Source: Larkinella soli (GTDB lineage: Bacteria; Bacteroidota; Bacteroidia; Cytophagales; Spirosomataceae). Taken from it: a DNA stretch of 64,000 bases. The stretch lies in contig NZ_QTJY01000008.1 of the NCBI RefSeq assembly GCF_003703975.1, positions 248,001 to 312,000 on the forward strand. Direction: 5' to 3'. This document shows positions 26,167-35,058 of the stretch, piece by piece. The notes under the pieces were generated by a model. The model made no database searches. It saw nothing but the letters and a program-made list of their open reading frames with translations, and was not told the DNA's origin. The position numbers and the translations under genes were made by a program. The number at the start of each line of letters is the position of its first letter. Within the stretch, counting starts at the first letter, position 1.

Positions 26167-28080
26167 ATGAAAAAAACCGGGTTTCTGGGTGGCCTGCTTC
26201 TTCTCTCGCTGGCGACCTACGCACAGAACCGGCTGACGCCCGAACAGCTCTGGAAACTGGGCCGCGTGTCGGGTCTGGGCCTTTCGAAAGATAAAAAATA
26301 CGTGCTGTACGCCGTCAGCACCCCCAGCATCGAAGAAAATAAAAGCAGCCGCAAAACCTACCGGGTACCCATTGCAGGCGGCCCAGCCGTCGAAGTTGAC
26401 GACCCCGATGCGCTGCTCGAAAACACCAAAATTTCTTCGGACGGGAAGCACATCATCCGCAGCGAACCCGTGAAAGTGCTGGACATTACCAGTGCGGATA
26501 AATACCCGGACCTGAAAAAATCGAATGCCTACGTCTACACCTCCCTGAATTACCGCCACTGGGATACCTGGGAAGACGGAAAATTCGACCATGTGTTCGT
26601 GGCGCCCCTGGAAAACGGCAAACCCGGCAAGGCCAGAGACCTGATGCCGAACGAACCGTACGACTGCCCCCAGAAGCCCTTCGGCGGGGAGGAAGACTAT
26701 ATCTGGCACCCCGACGGGAAACACATCCTGTACGTCACCAAAAAGAAATTTGGGGCCGAATACGCCGTCAGCACCAATACCGATCTGTACGAATATGACC
26801 TCACGACCGGCACGACGCGCAACCTGACCGAGGAAAACAAGGGCTACGACGTCAATCCAGAATATAACCAACAGGGCCAGCTGGCCTGGATGCAGATGAA
26901 GCGCGACGGCTTCGAATCCGACAAGCAGGACCTGGTGGTGATGAACGGGACGGTCAAAATGAACCTGACCCAGCAGCGGGACGACATTCACGTGGAGGGC
27001 TTCAAATGGGCCGAAGACGGACGGAGCCTGTTCTTCTATGCGCCCATCGACGGTACGGTGCAACTGTTTCGGGTAACGTATCCGGGCCTGACCAAAATGA
27101 TGCCGGTCATCTCCCAGATCACCAAAGGCGACTTCGACGTCACGGGCATCGTCGGGCAAACCGGCAACACACTCATCGTCAGCCGCACCACCATGAACAA
27201 CCCCACGGAACTGTTCGCCGTCGACCTGACCGGCGGTTCCATGAAGCAGCTGACCCACGTCAACGACGATACCATGAAGGGGCTGGGCGTCTGCAAAACG
27301 GAACGGCGGCTGGTGACCACCACCGATAAGAAGAAAATGCTGGTCTGGGTAATCTACCCACCCGGTTTCGATGCTTCGAAAAAATACCCCACGCTGCTCT
27401 ATTGCCAGGGCGGCCCGCAATCCCCGCTGACCCAGAGTTATTCCTACCGCTGGAACTTCCAGCTGATGGCCTCGCAGGGCTATATCGTCGTGGCCCCGAA
27501 CCGGCGGGGAATGCCCGGCCACGGCACCGCCTGGAACGAGGACATCAGCAAGGACTGGGGCGGACAGGTGCTGAAAGACTACCTGAGCGCCATCGACGAA
27601 GTCGCAAAGGAACCCTTTGTGGATAAAAACCGCCTGGGCTGCGTCGGACCGAGTTTCGGGGGTTACTCGGTGTTTGCGCTCGCCGGCACCCACGAGAAGC
27701 GGTTCAAGTCGTTCATCGCCCACGACGGCGTGTTCGACTTTAAAAGCATGTACGGCACGACCGAGGAATTGTTCTTTGTCGACTGGGAGTTCGGCGGCCC
27801 GTACTGGGACAAAAAGAACAAAGCTGCCGGGAAGTCGTTTGAGATGTCGCCCAGCAACTTTGTCGATAAATGGGACACGCCCATCTTCATCATTCAGGGC
27901 GGGCGGGATTACCGCGTCCCCATCGAGCAGGGTCTCCAGGCGTTCCAGGCGGCCCAGCTCCGCGGCATCAAAAGCAAGCTGCTCTACCTGCCCGACGAAA
28001 ACCACTGGGTCCTGACCGCGCAGAACGCGCTGGTCTGGCAGCGGGAGTTTTACAAATGGCTGGAGGAGACGCTGAAGTAA
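26167..28080 (+). CDS. S9 family serine peptidase (prolyl oligopeptidase / dipeptidyl aminopeptidase-like)
   Basis: A 637-residue exported peptidase that removes peptides or dipeptides from oligopeptides. Signal peptide ends at TYAQN (residue 19). A beta-propeller covers residues about 25-370 and an alpha/beta hydrolase domain about 385-637. Seen directly: nucleophile Ser496 in GPSFGGYSVF, Asp581 in GGRDYRVP, His613 in DENHWV. Length matches the acylaminoacyl-peptidase branch. It stands alone between recQ and a palindromic repeat, preceded by an unusual inverted repeat at the start codon. Confidence 0.93.
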   Translation: MKKTGFLGGLLLLSLATYAQNRLTPEQLWKLGRVSGLGLSKDKKYVLYAVSTPSIEENKSSRKTYRVPIAGGPAVEVDDPDALLENTKISSDGKHIIRSEPVKVLDITSADKYPDLKKSNAYVYTSLNYRHWDTWEDGKFDHVFVAPLENGKPGKARDLMPNEPYDCPQKPFGGEEDYIWHPDGKHILYVTKKKFGAEYAVSTNTDLYEYDLTTGTTRNLTEENKGYDVNPEYNQQGQLAWMQMKRDGFESDKQDLVVMNGTVKMNLTQQRDDIHVEGFKWAEDGRSLFFYAPIDGTVQLFRVTYPGLTKMMPVISQITKGDFDVTGIVGQTGNTLIVSRTTMNNPTELFAVDLTGGSMKQLTHVNDDTMKGLGVCKTERRLVTTTDKKKMLVWVIYPPGFDASKKYPTLLYCQGGPQSPLTQSYSYRWNFQLMASQGYIVVAPNRRGMPGHGTAWNEDISKDWGGQVLKDYLSAIDEVAKEPFVDKNRLGCVGPSFGGYSVFALAGTHEKRFKSFIAHDGVFDFKSMYGTTEELFFVDWEFGGPYWDKKNKAAGKSFEMSPSNFVDKWDTPIFIIQGGRDYRVPIEQGLQAFQAAQLRGIKSKLLYLPDENHWVLTAQNALVWQREFYKWLEETLK

Positions 28081-28149
28081 ATCAAACAAAAACCGGAAAT
28101 CCCGCCGGCCACTAAGGGGTTGGTTGGGGAAGCGGTTTGGCATCCTGTT

Positions 28150-28270
28150 GACCACCCCCCGGCCCCGCCCCGGCGGCCCGGCCTTCTTAGCAAGGAGGGG
28201 GTGGCACCGCAGGGTTTGAATCGGGCAGCGCTCTCCCCCTCCTGTTTTAGGAGGGGGCCGGGGGGTGGTC
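28150..28270. repeat. GC-rich nested palindromic element, copy 3
   Basis: 121 bp, inverted relative to copies 1 and 2, with a longer and more diverged left arm (extra GCCCCGGCGGCCCGG block). The inner hairpins CCCCTCCTTG-type and CCCCCTCCTGTTTTAGGAGG and the outer GACCACCCCCCGG arm are retained. It lies between the convergent S9 peptidase and DUF1772-like genes. Confidence 0.9.
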
Positions 28271-28295
28271 GGCGGGGCTTCCGGTTTCCACGGGC

Positions 28296-28808
28296 TTAAC
28301 GGACCGGTTCCGGACGGACGGTGAAGACCGATTGAGGCTGCCTGGTATAGCTGCCGTTCAGGCCCAGGCCGGTACAAATCACACCCGCCAGGACCACCGC
28401 CGACCGCAGGTAGTTCATCCGGCTCCACTCCTGCCAGGTCTGCCGGAGCGTTTCGACATCGGTCAGTTTTGCCGTCAGGAACATGATTTCGTTGCGGGGG
28501 TAAAAGTAGCCGAAGGTAAACGCATCGGCGCCGACGAAGAGCAGGAAAGCCGCACCCAGATACCGCCGGAGCGACGGATGGGATTTCCAGTGCAGCACAA
28601 GTGACAACAGGCTCAGCACCTGAAGAGCGGGTGAAACCGCCCGGAAAAAGGTGCCGGGGTTCACGGTCTGGTAATACGCCCGGGCGGTGGCGATGGACCG
28701 GGGCAGGTCTGCGCCCCAGGCGGGGGCGTCGACGATGGAATTGTACAGGTTGACAAACAGCACTCCGCCGGCAACCGTCAGGGTGGAGAATAAAAGGATT
28801 CGTTTCAT
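28296..28808 (-). CDS. DUF1772-like membrane protein
   Basis: A 170-residue protein with four membrane segments (about residues 3-22, 55-75, 80-100, 140-158), resembling the DUF1772 / anthrone-oxygenase-like family: NLYNSIVDAPAW near the first helix, FFRAVSPALQVL, and the central FYPRNEIMF and W-SRMNYLR stretches. The ATG at 28808 begins the first helix; a start 22 codons earlier overlaps the regulator gene. It lies 56 bases downstream of the AraC regulator gene on the same strand and may be its target. Function in these bacteria is unknown. Confidence 0.75.
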   Translation of the reverse strand: MKRILLFSTLTVAGGVLFVNLYNSIVDAPAWGADLPRSIATARAYYQTVNPGTFFRAVSPALQVLSLLSLVLHWKSHPSLRRYLGAAFLLFVGADAFTFGYFYPRNEIMFLTAKLTDVETLRQTWQEWSRMNYLRSAVVLAGVICTGLGLNGSYTRQPQSVFTVRPEPVR

Positions 28809-28863
28809 CGTATTTGTGTTTTTTTCGACAAAACTACCTTCCTCGCCCCGGCCGGAATTGTAC

Positions 28864-29706
28864 TTAACGGACATTTTCGAGAATGTGCCCCGGGACCCGG
28901 CTTTTCCGCAGCCGGTATTCGCCCGGGGTCAGGCCCGTAAACAGCCTGAAGGCCTTGATGAAGTGCGACTGATCGACGAATCCGCAGGCGTAGGCCGTTT
29001 CCGTTAGGGAGAGCGTGGAGTGATGAATGAGATCGACGGCCTGAAGATATTTCCGGTAGAGCAGCGTTTCTTCGGTATTCATCCCTGTGAGGGACAGAAA
29101 CTTGCGGGAGAGCTGCCGGGGCGAATAACACAGCAGGTCGGCCAGTTCGGCCACCGACCCCACCGGCCTGACTTTTCCGCTTAGAAAACTTCCGAACCTC
29201 TGTTCCCGAAGCGGCATTCCCGACAGCCGGTTGCCGGCCCAGTCCGAAAAAAGAGCCACCCGATCCTGGAAGGTCGGCTGCTCACCCAGCCGGTGCCAGA
29301 GCGAATCGAAAACCGGAGCCACCAGCGTTATCTCCACGCACTGGTTGGCAAATTCCCCGGCCGGGATGCCAAAAAGCGGCCGAATGGCGGCCGGGTTGAA
29401 GGCCACGCCGAAGAAAAGCTGCTTTTCAGGAAGAGTCAGCACCAGCGGGCTGGAATTGTAGCCGTTGATGAAACAGCGGGGCAAAGCAAAAGACCGGCTG
29501 CCCAGCCGGGCCGAAAAACCGGGCGACTCCTGCAAATTGAAGATAACCTCGATCACCCCCTTCGGAACGATCGTTTCCTGCTGAAACAGGGCATTGCTCC
29601 GATCGACCTGCCAGAAGAGTTCGATGGAAGCCCTGAGCAGAGGGTGTTGCGGGATGTGGTGATGCTGACTCACCGGGTGGCCGGGGGTTTGTGATTCGCT
29701 GCTCAA
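28864..29706 (-). CDS. AraC-family transcriptional regulator
   Basis: A 280-residue regulator. The N-terminal ~160 residues form a DUF6597-like sensor domain (FWQVDRSNALFQQETIVPKGVIEVIFNL over two stretches), and the C-terminal ~100 residues are the double helix-turn-helix: VAELADLLCYSPRQLSRKF and LTETAYACGFVDQSHFIKAF, then FTGLTPGEYR. A single upstream gene (asnS) is separated by a hairpin-forming repeat. It probably controls itself and the downstream DUF1772-like gene. Confidence 0.9.
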   Translation of the reverse strand: MSSESQTPGHPVSQHHHIPQHPLLRASIELFWQVDRSNALFQQETIVPKGVIEVIFNLQESPGFSARLGSRSFALPRCFINGYNSSPLVLTLPEKQLFFGVAFNPAAIRPLFGIPAGEFANQCVEITLVAPVFDSLWHRLGEQPTFQDRVALFSDWAGNRLSGMPLREQRFGSFLSGKVRPVGSVAELADLLCYSPRQLSRKFLSLTGMNTEETLLYRKYLQAVDLIHHSTLSLTETAYACGFVDQSHFIKAFRLFTGLTPGEYRLRKSRVPGHILENVR

Positions 29707-29769
29707 TATTCATTATTCGCTATTCAAAACCAACGTAAGATCGAATAATGAATAGTGAACAGCGAATCA
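29694..29769. repeat. AT-rich imperfect inverted repeat
   Basis: Arms of about 26 bases (ATTCGCTGCTCAATATTCAT... against ...GAATAGTGAACAGCGAAT) separated by about 18 bases. It overlaps the start of the AraC gene and lies after the asnS stop, so it may end asnS transcription. Such ATTCATTATTCG tracts are common in Bacteroidota intergenic DNA. Confidence 0.6.
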
Positions 29770-29817
29770 GGAAAGGCGTTTTGGGTTCGGAGCAACCCGA
29801 TTCGTCGGCGGTATCCG

Positions 29818-31272
29818 TCAGAAATCGGCGCTCTTGGGTGTCCGCGGGAACGGGATGACGTCGCGGATGTTCCCCATGCCGGTGACGAACAGCACGAGCC
29901 GCTCGAACCCGAGGCCGAAGCCGGCGTGGGGTGCCGAACCAAACTGCCGGGTCTGGAGATACCACCAGAGGCTTTCCGGTTCGATGCCCACTTCCCGCAC
30001 CCGGGCCAGCAGTTTTTCGAAATCGTCCTCCCGCTGCGAACCGCCGATGATTTCGCCGATGCCGGGAAAGAGAACGTCCATCGCCCGCACCGTCGGACCT
30101 TTTTCGGTCTCCGATGCCTCGTTCTGTTTCATATAGAAAGCCTTGATGGCTTTCGGATAGTTGGTCAGGATCACCGGCTTTTTAAAGTGCTTTTCGACCA
30201 GGAAGCGCTCGTGTTCCGACTGCAGGTCGATGCCCCATTCCACCGGGTACTGAAACTGGCCTTTCTTATGCGGTTTCGACTGAAGCAGGATGTCGATGGC
30301 TTCCGTGTAAGTGATCCGGACAAAATCGTTGTCGACCACGAACCGCAGCTTTTCGAGCAGGCCCAGTTCGCTTTGTTCTTCTTTTTTCTTCGTCTTTTCC
30401 TCTTCCTTCAGCCGCTGATCGAGAAAAGCCAGGTCGTCGGCGGCCTGGTCGAGGGCGTAGCGGATCACGTATTTGACGAAGTCCTCGGCCAGATTCATGT
30501 TGTCTTCCAGCTCGTAAAAGGCCATTTCCGGCTCGATCATCCAGAACTCGGCCAGGTGGCGGGTGGTGTTGGAGTTCTCGGCGCGGAAGGTCGGACCGAA
30601 GGTGTAGATTTTGGAGAGTGCCATGGCCCCCAGTTCCCCTTCCAGCTGCCCGGACACGGTCAGGTTGGTTTCCCGCCCGAAGAAGTCCTGTCTGAAGTCG
30701 ATGGCGCCCTCGTCGGTACGGGGCAGGTGGTTCAGGTCGAGCGTCGTGACGCGGAACATCTCGCCGGCCCCTTCGGCATCGGAGGCCGTGATGATGGGTG
30801 TATGCAGGTAAAAGAACCCGTTGTCGTTGAAATACTTATGAATCGCGTAGGCCAGGGTATGCCGGATGCGCAGCACCGCGCCGAAGGTGTTCGTACGGGG
30901 GCGCAGGTGGGCGATTTCCCGCAGAAATTCGAGGGAGTGCCGCTTGGGCTGGAGGGGATACTGTTCCGGGTCGGCGGGGCCGTACACGTGAATTTCGGCT
31001 GCCTGGACTTCTACCTTCTGGCCCGAGCCCTGCGATTCGACCAGGGTGCCGGTCACGGCCACGCAGGCGCCCGTCGTCACCAGCCGCAGCACGTCTTCGC
31101 TGATCCGGCCCGGCTCGGCCACGGTCTGAATCGTATGGATCGTGGAGCCGTCGTTGATGGCAATGAAGATGGCGTTTTTACTTTCCCTTTTCGTCCGGAC
31201 CCATCCCTTGACCGTGACGGTGGAGCCGGTGGTCGTCGAAGCAAGTAACTCTTTGATTGGTAAAAGACTCAT
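29818..31272 (-). CDS. asnS: Asparaginyl-tRNA synthetase
   Basis: A 484-residue class IIb synthetase that charges tRNA-Asn. Seen directly: an N-terminal OB-fold anticodon-binding domain ([24 protein letters not shown] in two stretches, about residues 19-100), motif 2-type residues in [28 protein letters not shown], and motif 3 [27 protein letters not shown]. The insert rich in Lys and Glu (about residues 280-300) is common in Bacteroidota AsnS. Divergent from rpoN. Confidence 0.97.
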   Translation of the reverse strand: MSLLPIKELLASTTTGSTVTVKGWVRTKRESKNAIFIAINDGSTIHTIQTVAEPGRISEDVLRLVTTGACVAVTGTLVESQGSGQKVEVQAAEIHVYGPADPEQYPLQPKRHSLEFLREIAHLRPRTNTFGAVLRIRHTLAYAIHKYFNDNGFFYLHTPIITASDAEGAGEMFRVTTLDLNHLPRTDEGAIDFRQDFFGRETNLTVSGQLEGELGAMALSKIYTFGPTFRAENSNTTRHLAEFWMIEPEMAFYELEDNMNLAEDFVKYVIRYALDQAADDLAFLDQRLKEEEKTKKKEEQSELGLLEKLRFVVDNDFVRITYTEAIDILLQSKPHKKGQFQYPVEWGIDLQSEHERFLVEKHFKKPVILTNYPKAIKAFYMKQNEASETEKGPTVRAMDVLFPGIGEIIGGSQREDDFEKLLARVREVGIEPESLWWYLQTRQFGSAPHAGFGLGFERLVLFVTGMGNIRDVIPFPRTPKSADF

Positions 31273-31301
31273 TACAACAGCAATTAAGTGAAAGACGGCT
31301 G

Positions 31302-31309
31302 CAAAGTTA
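31302..31309 (-). promoter_or_regulatory. Candidate -7 box for asnS
   Basis: TAACTTTG on the minus strand matches TAnnTTTG, 29 bases before the start codon. No clear -33 box at the right distance. Confidence 0.45.
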
Positions 31310-31442
31310 AGTCATATCTCGTAACTATGAAGGGGTTTGCCGGATTACGCCAGGAATTCCATTTCCTCGTTTTTTCCTATTTAAAAACTTCATTCTCAAT
31401 TATATTTATTGCTATTTTCTGGGGAGCCGACCTGACGTAAAA

Positions 31443-31460
31443 CAATTTTAATTAAAATTG
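31443..31460. promoter_or_regulatory. Perfect 18-bp palindrome upstream of rpoN
   Basis: CAATTTTAATTAAAATTG is a perfect palindrome, 71 bases before the rpoN start codon, in an AT-rich island inside a GC-rich gap. It may be an operator for a dimeric regulator; no regulator is implied by the neighbours. Confidence 0.5.
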
Positions 31461-31531
31461 GTCTGGAATTTGATAGGGGCGACACGGAACGTCCGGACCC
31501 GGATTCGTGCTCTTGAAGATTGTTTCGATTT

Positions 31532-32983
31532 ATGCAGAGACTTAGCCTTACCCAATCCTTACAGCAAAAGCTGTCCCCGCAGCAGATTCAGTTTATCAAA
31601 CTGCTGCAGATTCCGACGGCCGAACTGGAGACGCGTATCGAGGAAGAACTGGAAATAAATCCGGCGCTGGAAGAAGGCGCCGACGATTACGACGAACCGG
31701 CGGCCGACGATCCGTTTGCCGACGAGTACGACGATGATTACAAGGAACGTAACGACGAAATCGACCTGGGCAGTTACCTGAACGAGGACGATTACAACGG
31801 TTACAAAATGCAGGGGGACGGCAATTACGGAGAGGAAGAACGGGAAATGCCGGTAGCCAACCGCTCGACGTTGACGGACACGCTCATGCAGCAGTTCGGC
31901 TACCTCAACCTCGACGAACGCCAGGAGCTGATCGGGCTCCAGCTCATCGGCAGTATCGAGAGCGACGGTTACATCCGGCGGTCGATGCAGGCCATCGTAA
32001 ACGACCTGGCCTTCTCTCACAATATATTCACCGACATTGACGAACTGGAAGAAGTGCTGAAAAAGGTTCAGACCTTCGACCCGCCGGGCATTGCGGCCCG
32101 GACGCTTCAGGAATGCCTGCTGCTCCAGCTTCAGCGCAAAGACCTTTCGGACCCCGCCGTACCGCTGGCCATTCGGATCATCGACGGCTTTTTCGAGGAA
32201 TTCTCCAAAAAGCACTACGACAAAATTCAGAAGCGCCTGAACATTTCGGAAGACCAGCTGAAGAAGGTAATCCAGGTCATTACCAAGCTGAACCCCAAAC
32301 CCGGCTCGGTGGAAGGTGAGGACGGCGCGGTGCAGTATCTGATTCCGGATTTTATCCTGACGAACAACAACGGGAAGCTGGAACTGACGCTGAACTCCCG
32401 CAACGCGCCCGAACTGCGCATCAGCCGGTCGTTTGCCGAAATGCTCGATACGTACGAGAAAAGCGACAAGAACAACCGTTCCCTGAAGGAAACCGTCTCG
32501 TTCGTCAAGCAGAAACTCGACGCGGCCAAGTGGTTCATCGACGCCATCAAGCAGCGGCAGGCCACCCTGCTGAAGACGATGAACGCCATCGTGAAATTCC
32601 AGTACGACTTCTTTCTGGAGGGCGACGAAACCAAGCTGCGGCCGATGATCCTGAAAGACATCGCCAACCTGATCGACATGGACGTCTCGACGGTGTCGCG
32701 GGTGGCCAACAGCAAGTCCGTGCAGACCGAATTCGGGATTTATCCGCTTAAATACTTTTTCTCGGAAGGGATTTCGACCGAATCGGGCGAGGACGTCAGC
32801 AGCCGGGAGGTGAAAAACATCCTGAAAGACCTGATCGACAACGAGCCGAAAAGCAATCCCCTGTCGGACGATAAACTGGAGAAACTGCTCAATGAGCGGG
32901 GATACAACATTGCCCGGCGGACGGTCGCCAAATACCGGGAGCAGCTCAATATTCCGGTGGCGCGGCTTCGCAAGCAGTTGTAA
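31532..32983 (+). CDS. rpoN: RNA polymerase sigma-54 factor
   Basis: A 483-residue alternative sigma factor. Region I is Gln/Leu-rich (LSLTQSLQQKLSPQQIQFI and on), region II is acidic (residues about 50-95, EEGADDYDEP and DEYDDDY), then the core-binding domain and the C-terminal RpoN box (ARRTVAKYREQLNIP, last 30 residues). The ATG at 31532 begins region I; a TTG four codons earlier is unlikely. It would require AAA+ activators, none of which is in the window. Divergent from asnS and followed by a membrane protein gene. Confidence 0.96.
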   Translation: MQRLSLTQSLQQKLSPQQIQFIKLLQIPTAELETRIEEELEINPALEEGADDYDEPAADDPFADEYDDDYKERNDEIDLGSYLNEDDYNGYKMQGDGNYGEEEREMPVANRSTLTDTLMQQFGYLNLDERQELIGLQLIGSIESDGYIRRSMQAIVNDLAFSHNIFTDIDELEEVLKKVQTFDPPGIAARTLQECLLLQLQRKDLSDPAVPLAIRIIDGFFEEFSKKHYDKIQKRLNISEDQLKKVIQVITKLNPKPGSVEGEDGAVQYLIPDFILTNNNGKLELTLNSRNAPELRISRSFAEMLDTYEKSDKNNRSLKETVSFVKQKLDAAKWFIDAIKQRQATLLKTMNAIVKFQYDFFLEGDETKLRPMILKDIANLIDMDVSTVSRVANSKSVQTEFGIYPLKYFFSEGISTESGEDVSSREVKNILKDLIDNEPKSNPLSDDKLEKLLNERGYNIARRTVAKYREQLNIPVARLRKQL

Positions 32984-33054
32984 GCGGGGGGTTCAGGCAG
33001 AAATTCAAACCGGATACAGGGGCAGACGATGGCGGTACATTTCCGGTTTTAACC

Positions 33055-33062
33055 TATTTTTG
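33055..33062 (+). promoter_or_regulatory. Candidate -7 box for the PAP2-like gene
   Basis: TATTTTTG matches TAnnTTTG, 44 bases before the proposed TTG start. No convincing -33 box. Confidence 0.4.
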
Positions 33063-33106
33063 CAAGCTGAAGGGTATTTACTTCACCTGAATTACTGCCT
33101 GTTCCA

Positions 33107-33751
33107 TTGACTTTGAATACGCGTCTTGCCCAAATTCTGTCAGCGGTTTTCCACCCGTTGCTAATGCCGACGATCCTGTTCGGCATCCTGCTGTTTACGG
33201 CACCCGGCACCCTGAATCTATACGCGCTGGGCCTGACGGCGAAGCTGAGCCTGCTGGTGCTGATCTGCATCAGCACGTTCTTCGTTCCGGCCTTTCTGAT
33301 CTATTTTCTGTACCGGGCCGGCTTCGTCTCCAGTCTCCATCTCGACAGCCTGGCCGACCGGCGGCTGCCGTATTTCCTGACGGCGGTTCTGTATACGGCC
33401 ATCACGCTGATGTTCGCCTTCCGGATGCGCCCCCTATCGGAGCTTGTCCCGGAAATCGGGATCATCCTGGGGAGCATTACGGTGTCGGTGACGCTGGTCG
33501 GGCTGATCAGCCTGTTCTGGAAGATCAGCGCCCACAGCGTCGGCATCAGCGGCATGATCGGTGCGCTGCTCGGGATTGCCGTTAAGTTCGGCGAGTCCGA
33601 TCTGTTGTACCCGTTACTGATTCTGGTTATGCTCGCCGGTCTGCTGGCGAGCGCCCGTCTTCACCTGAACGCCCACACGCCCCTCCAGATCGGGGCAGGC
33701 CTCTGCCTGGGGCTGGCGGTCAGCCTGACGACGGTCACGTTACTGGTTTAG
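33107..33751 (+). CDS. PAP2-like membrane protein
   Basis: A 214-residue protein with six membrane segments. The pattern KISAHSVGISGMIGA (about residue 140) and, 40 residues on, ARLHLNAHTPLQIGAG resembles the His-containing active-site motifs of PAP2 lipid phosphatases, though the N-terminal KxxxxxxRP motif is not evident. The start is uncertain: there is no ATG before LLMPTILF, and TTG codons at 33107 and 33113 give the family-like opening NTRLAQILSAVFHPLL. It may dephosphorylate an isoprenoid or phosphatidate; low certainty. Confidence 0.7.
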   Translation: MTLNTRLAQILSAVFHPLLMPTILFGILLFTAPGTLNLYALGLTAKLSLLVLICISTFFVPAFLIYFLYRAGFVSSLHLDSLADRRLPYFLTAVLYTAITLMFAFRMRPLSELVPEIGIILGSITVSVTLVGLISLFWKISAHSVGISGMIGALLGIAVKFGESDLLYPLLILVMLAGLLASARLHLNAHTPLQIGAGLCLGLAVSLTTVTLLV

Positions 33752-34028
33752 GAATTGGGGGATTAAGGAGTTGGGGAGTTACGCACCGCCCGATTTTGTC
33801 CTCCCGGTGGTATTGTCATCCCGGGGAACGAGGGAGCTTGAGCTTCGGCGCTCCGTCAGACCGGCCATTTAGCCACAAGATCCCTCCTGCGTCGGGATGC
33901 CAGAAAGCGGGCAGGATGACAAACAGGCAGCGCATAACTCCTGACCCTTAGATCTTTAAGCCCAAAACCTCTTAACCCCAAAACTCCTAATCTCCCCAAC
34001 CCCTTAACTCCCAAACTCCCCTACTCAA
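33752..34028. repeat. Composite intergenic inverted repeat
   Basis: No gene. Outer arms are G-rich/T-poor tracts (GGGGGATTAAGGAGTTGGGG on the left, ACTCCTAATCTCCCCAACCC-like tracts on the right), inverted to each other. Inside them is a second imperfect inverted repeat, TCATCCCGGGGAACGAGGGA against AGATCCCTCCTGCGTCGGGA, also seen widely in Bacteroidota genomes. It looks like one repeat inserted into another. Confidence 0.7.
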
Positions 34029-34030
34029 CT

Positions 34031-34825
34031 ATGTTCTCTTTCCTTCTCTATTCCATTTCCGACGGCGTCTGCCGGATCACGCTGAACCGGCCGGAGGTGT
34101 ACCATGCCCTGAGTCCGGGGCTGATCCATGAAATCCGGGACGCGGTGGAAGCGGCCGGGGCCGACGAGTCGGTGCGGGTGATCGTGCTGACGGCTTCAGG
34201 CGACCGGGCCTTCAGTTCCGGGGCCGACCTGAAAGAAGCTTCCGAACCCATCCAGGCCGGCGAGCGGCTTTCGCTGGGAGAAAAGCTGCGCACCACCTAT
34301 CATCCCATGATTCTGGCGATCCGCAGTGTCCCGAAACCGGTCATCTGCCGCCTGAACGGGTTGGCGGCCGGGGCCGGCTGTTCCCTCGCGCTGTCCTGCG
34401 ACCAGGTGATTATGGCGGAGGAAGCCTATCTGTCGCTGCTGTTCGTCGGCATCGGGTTGATGCCCGACGCCGGTTCTACCTATTTTCTGCCCCGGCTGGT
34501 GGGCCAGCAGAAGGCGTTCGAGTTATGTGCGACGGGCCGTCGGGTGTACGGGCCGGAAGCGGAACGGCTGGGACTCGTCAGCCGTTCCGTTCCGTCGGCG
34601 GACCTGGACAAGACTGTGGAAGAGCTGGTTTCCTACTACGCTTCGGCACCTACCCAGGCCATCGGGGCGATGAAGCTGGCCCTGAATCAGTCGTTAACAA
34701 ATTCACTGGAAGAGCAGATGGAGAAAGAGGCTCAGTATCAGGATTTACTGGGTTTCACCAAGGATGTCGCGGAAGGCATCGGGGCGTTTTTAACGAAAAG
34801 GAAGGCGGTTTTCAGCGGAAAATAG
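34031..34825 (+). CDS. Enoyl-CoA hydratase/isomerase family protein (PaaG-like)
   Basis: A 264-residue crotonase-fold enzyme. Seen directly: the oxyanion-hole motif AFSSGADLKEA (about residues 57-67), GLAAGAGCSLAL (about 114-125), and FVGIGLMPDAGSTYFLPRLVG (about 138-158). In that last block a PDAGS pattern stands where hydratases have a second Glu, as in PaaG-type epoxyphenylacetyl-CoA isomerases. So an isomerase of the PaaG branch is more likely than a true hydratase. No other paa genes are nearby. The ATG follows directly after a composite repeat. Confidence 0.85.
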   Translation: MFSFLLYSISDGVCRITLNRPEVYHALSPGLIHEIRDAVEAAGADESVRVIVLTASGDRAFSSGADLKEASEPIQAGERLSLGEKLRTTYHPMILAIRSVPKPVICRLNGLAAGAGCSLALSCDQVIMAEEAYLSLLFVGIGLMPDAGSTYFLPRLVGQQKAFELCATGRRVYGPEAERLGLVSRSVPSADLDKTVEELVSYYASAPTQAIGAMKLALNQSLTNSLEEQMEKEAQYQDLLGFTKDVAEGIGAFLTKRKAVFSGK

Positions 34826-34846
34826 CCAATATTATTTGCGGCACCT

Positions 34847-34877
34847 TTTGACATTAATCGTTTTCCTCTTACTTTTG
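34847..34877 (+). promoter_or_regulatory. Promoter of tRNA-Arg
   Basis: TTTG (34847-34850), exactly 19 bases, then TACTTTTG (34870-34877): a complete match to the Bacteroidota -33/-7 consensus. Transcription should start about 25 bases before the tRNA. Confidence 0.85.
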
Positions 34878-34910
34878 CAGTCCCAACCGGGAGCAGTGAC
34901 ATCATGTCCC

Positions 34911-34984
34911 GGACTCGTAGCTCAATTGGATAGAGCATCTGACTACGGATCAGAAGGTTTGGGGTTCGAATCCCTACGAGTCCG
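34911..34984 (+). tRNA. tRNA-Arg (anticodon ACG)
   Basis: A complete cloverleaf: acceptor stem GGACTCG/CGAGTCC, D stem GCTC/GAGC with the AATTGGATA loop, anticodon stem TCTGA/TCAGA with loop CTACGGA (anticodon ACG), variable AGGTT, T stem TGGGG/CCCTA and loop TTCGAAT. Discriminator G; CCA is not encoded. It reads CGN Arg codons after deamination to ICG. It marks the junction between the core chromosome and the accessory region, a common integration site. Confidence 0.98.
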
Positions 34985-34994
34985 CAGTGAAAAT

Positions 34995-35028
34995 CAGCCA
35001 CTTAGCAAAAATGTTGAGTGGCTTTTTC
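34995..35028 (+). terminator. Terminator after tRNA-Arg
   Basis: Stem AGCCACT (34996-35002) and AGTGGCT (35017-35023) followed by a T-rich run. It lies 11 bases after the tRNA. Confidence 0.8.
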
Positions 35029-35034
35029 TTTTTA

Positions 35035-35058
35035 GTTGCAATACAAGTTGCAATACAA
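35035..35058. repeat. Two tandem copies of GTTGCAATACAA
   Basis: A 12-bp direct repeat immediately after the tRNA terminator. Its place, at the tRNA edge of a mosaic region, suggests recombinase arm sites of a lost integrase-type element. No tyrosine recombinase gene is present in the window. Confidence 0.65.

Noticed and set aside
26155-28428. A 757-residue minus-strand frame over the S9 peptidase gene
   Set aside because: Shadow of the peptidase; the peptidase itself has a complete catalytic triad.
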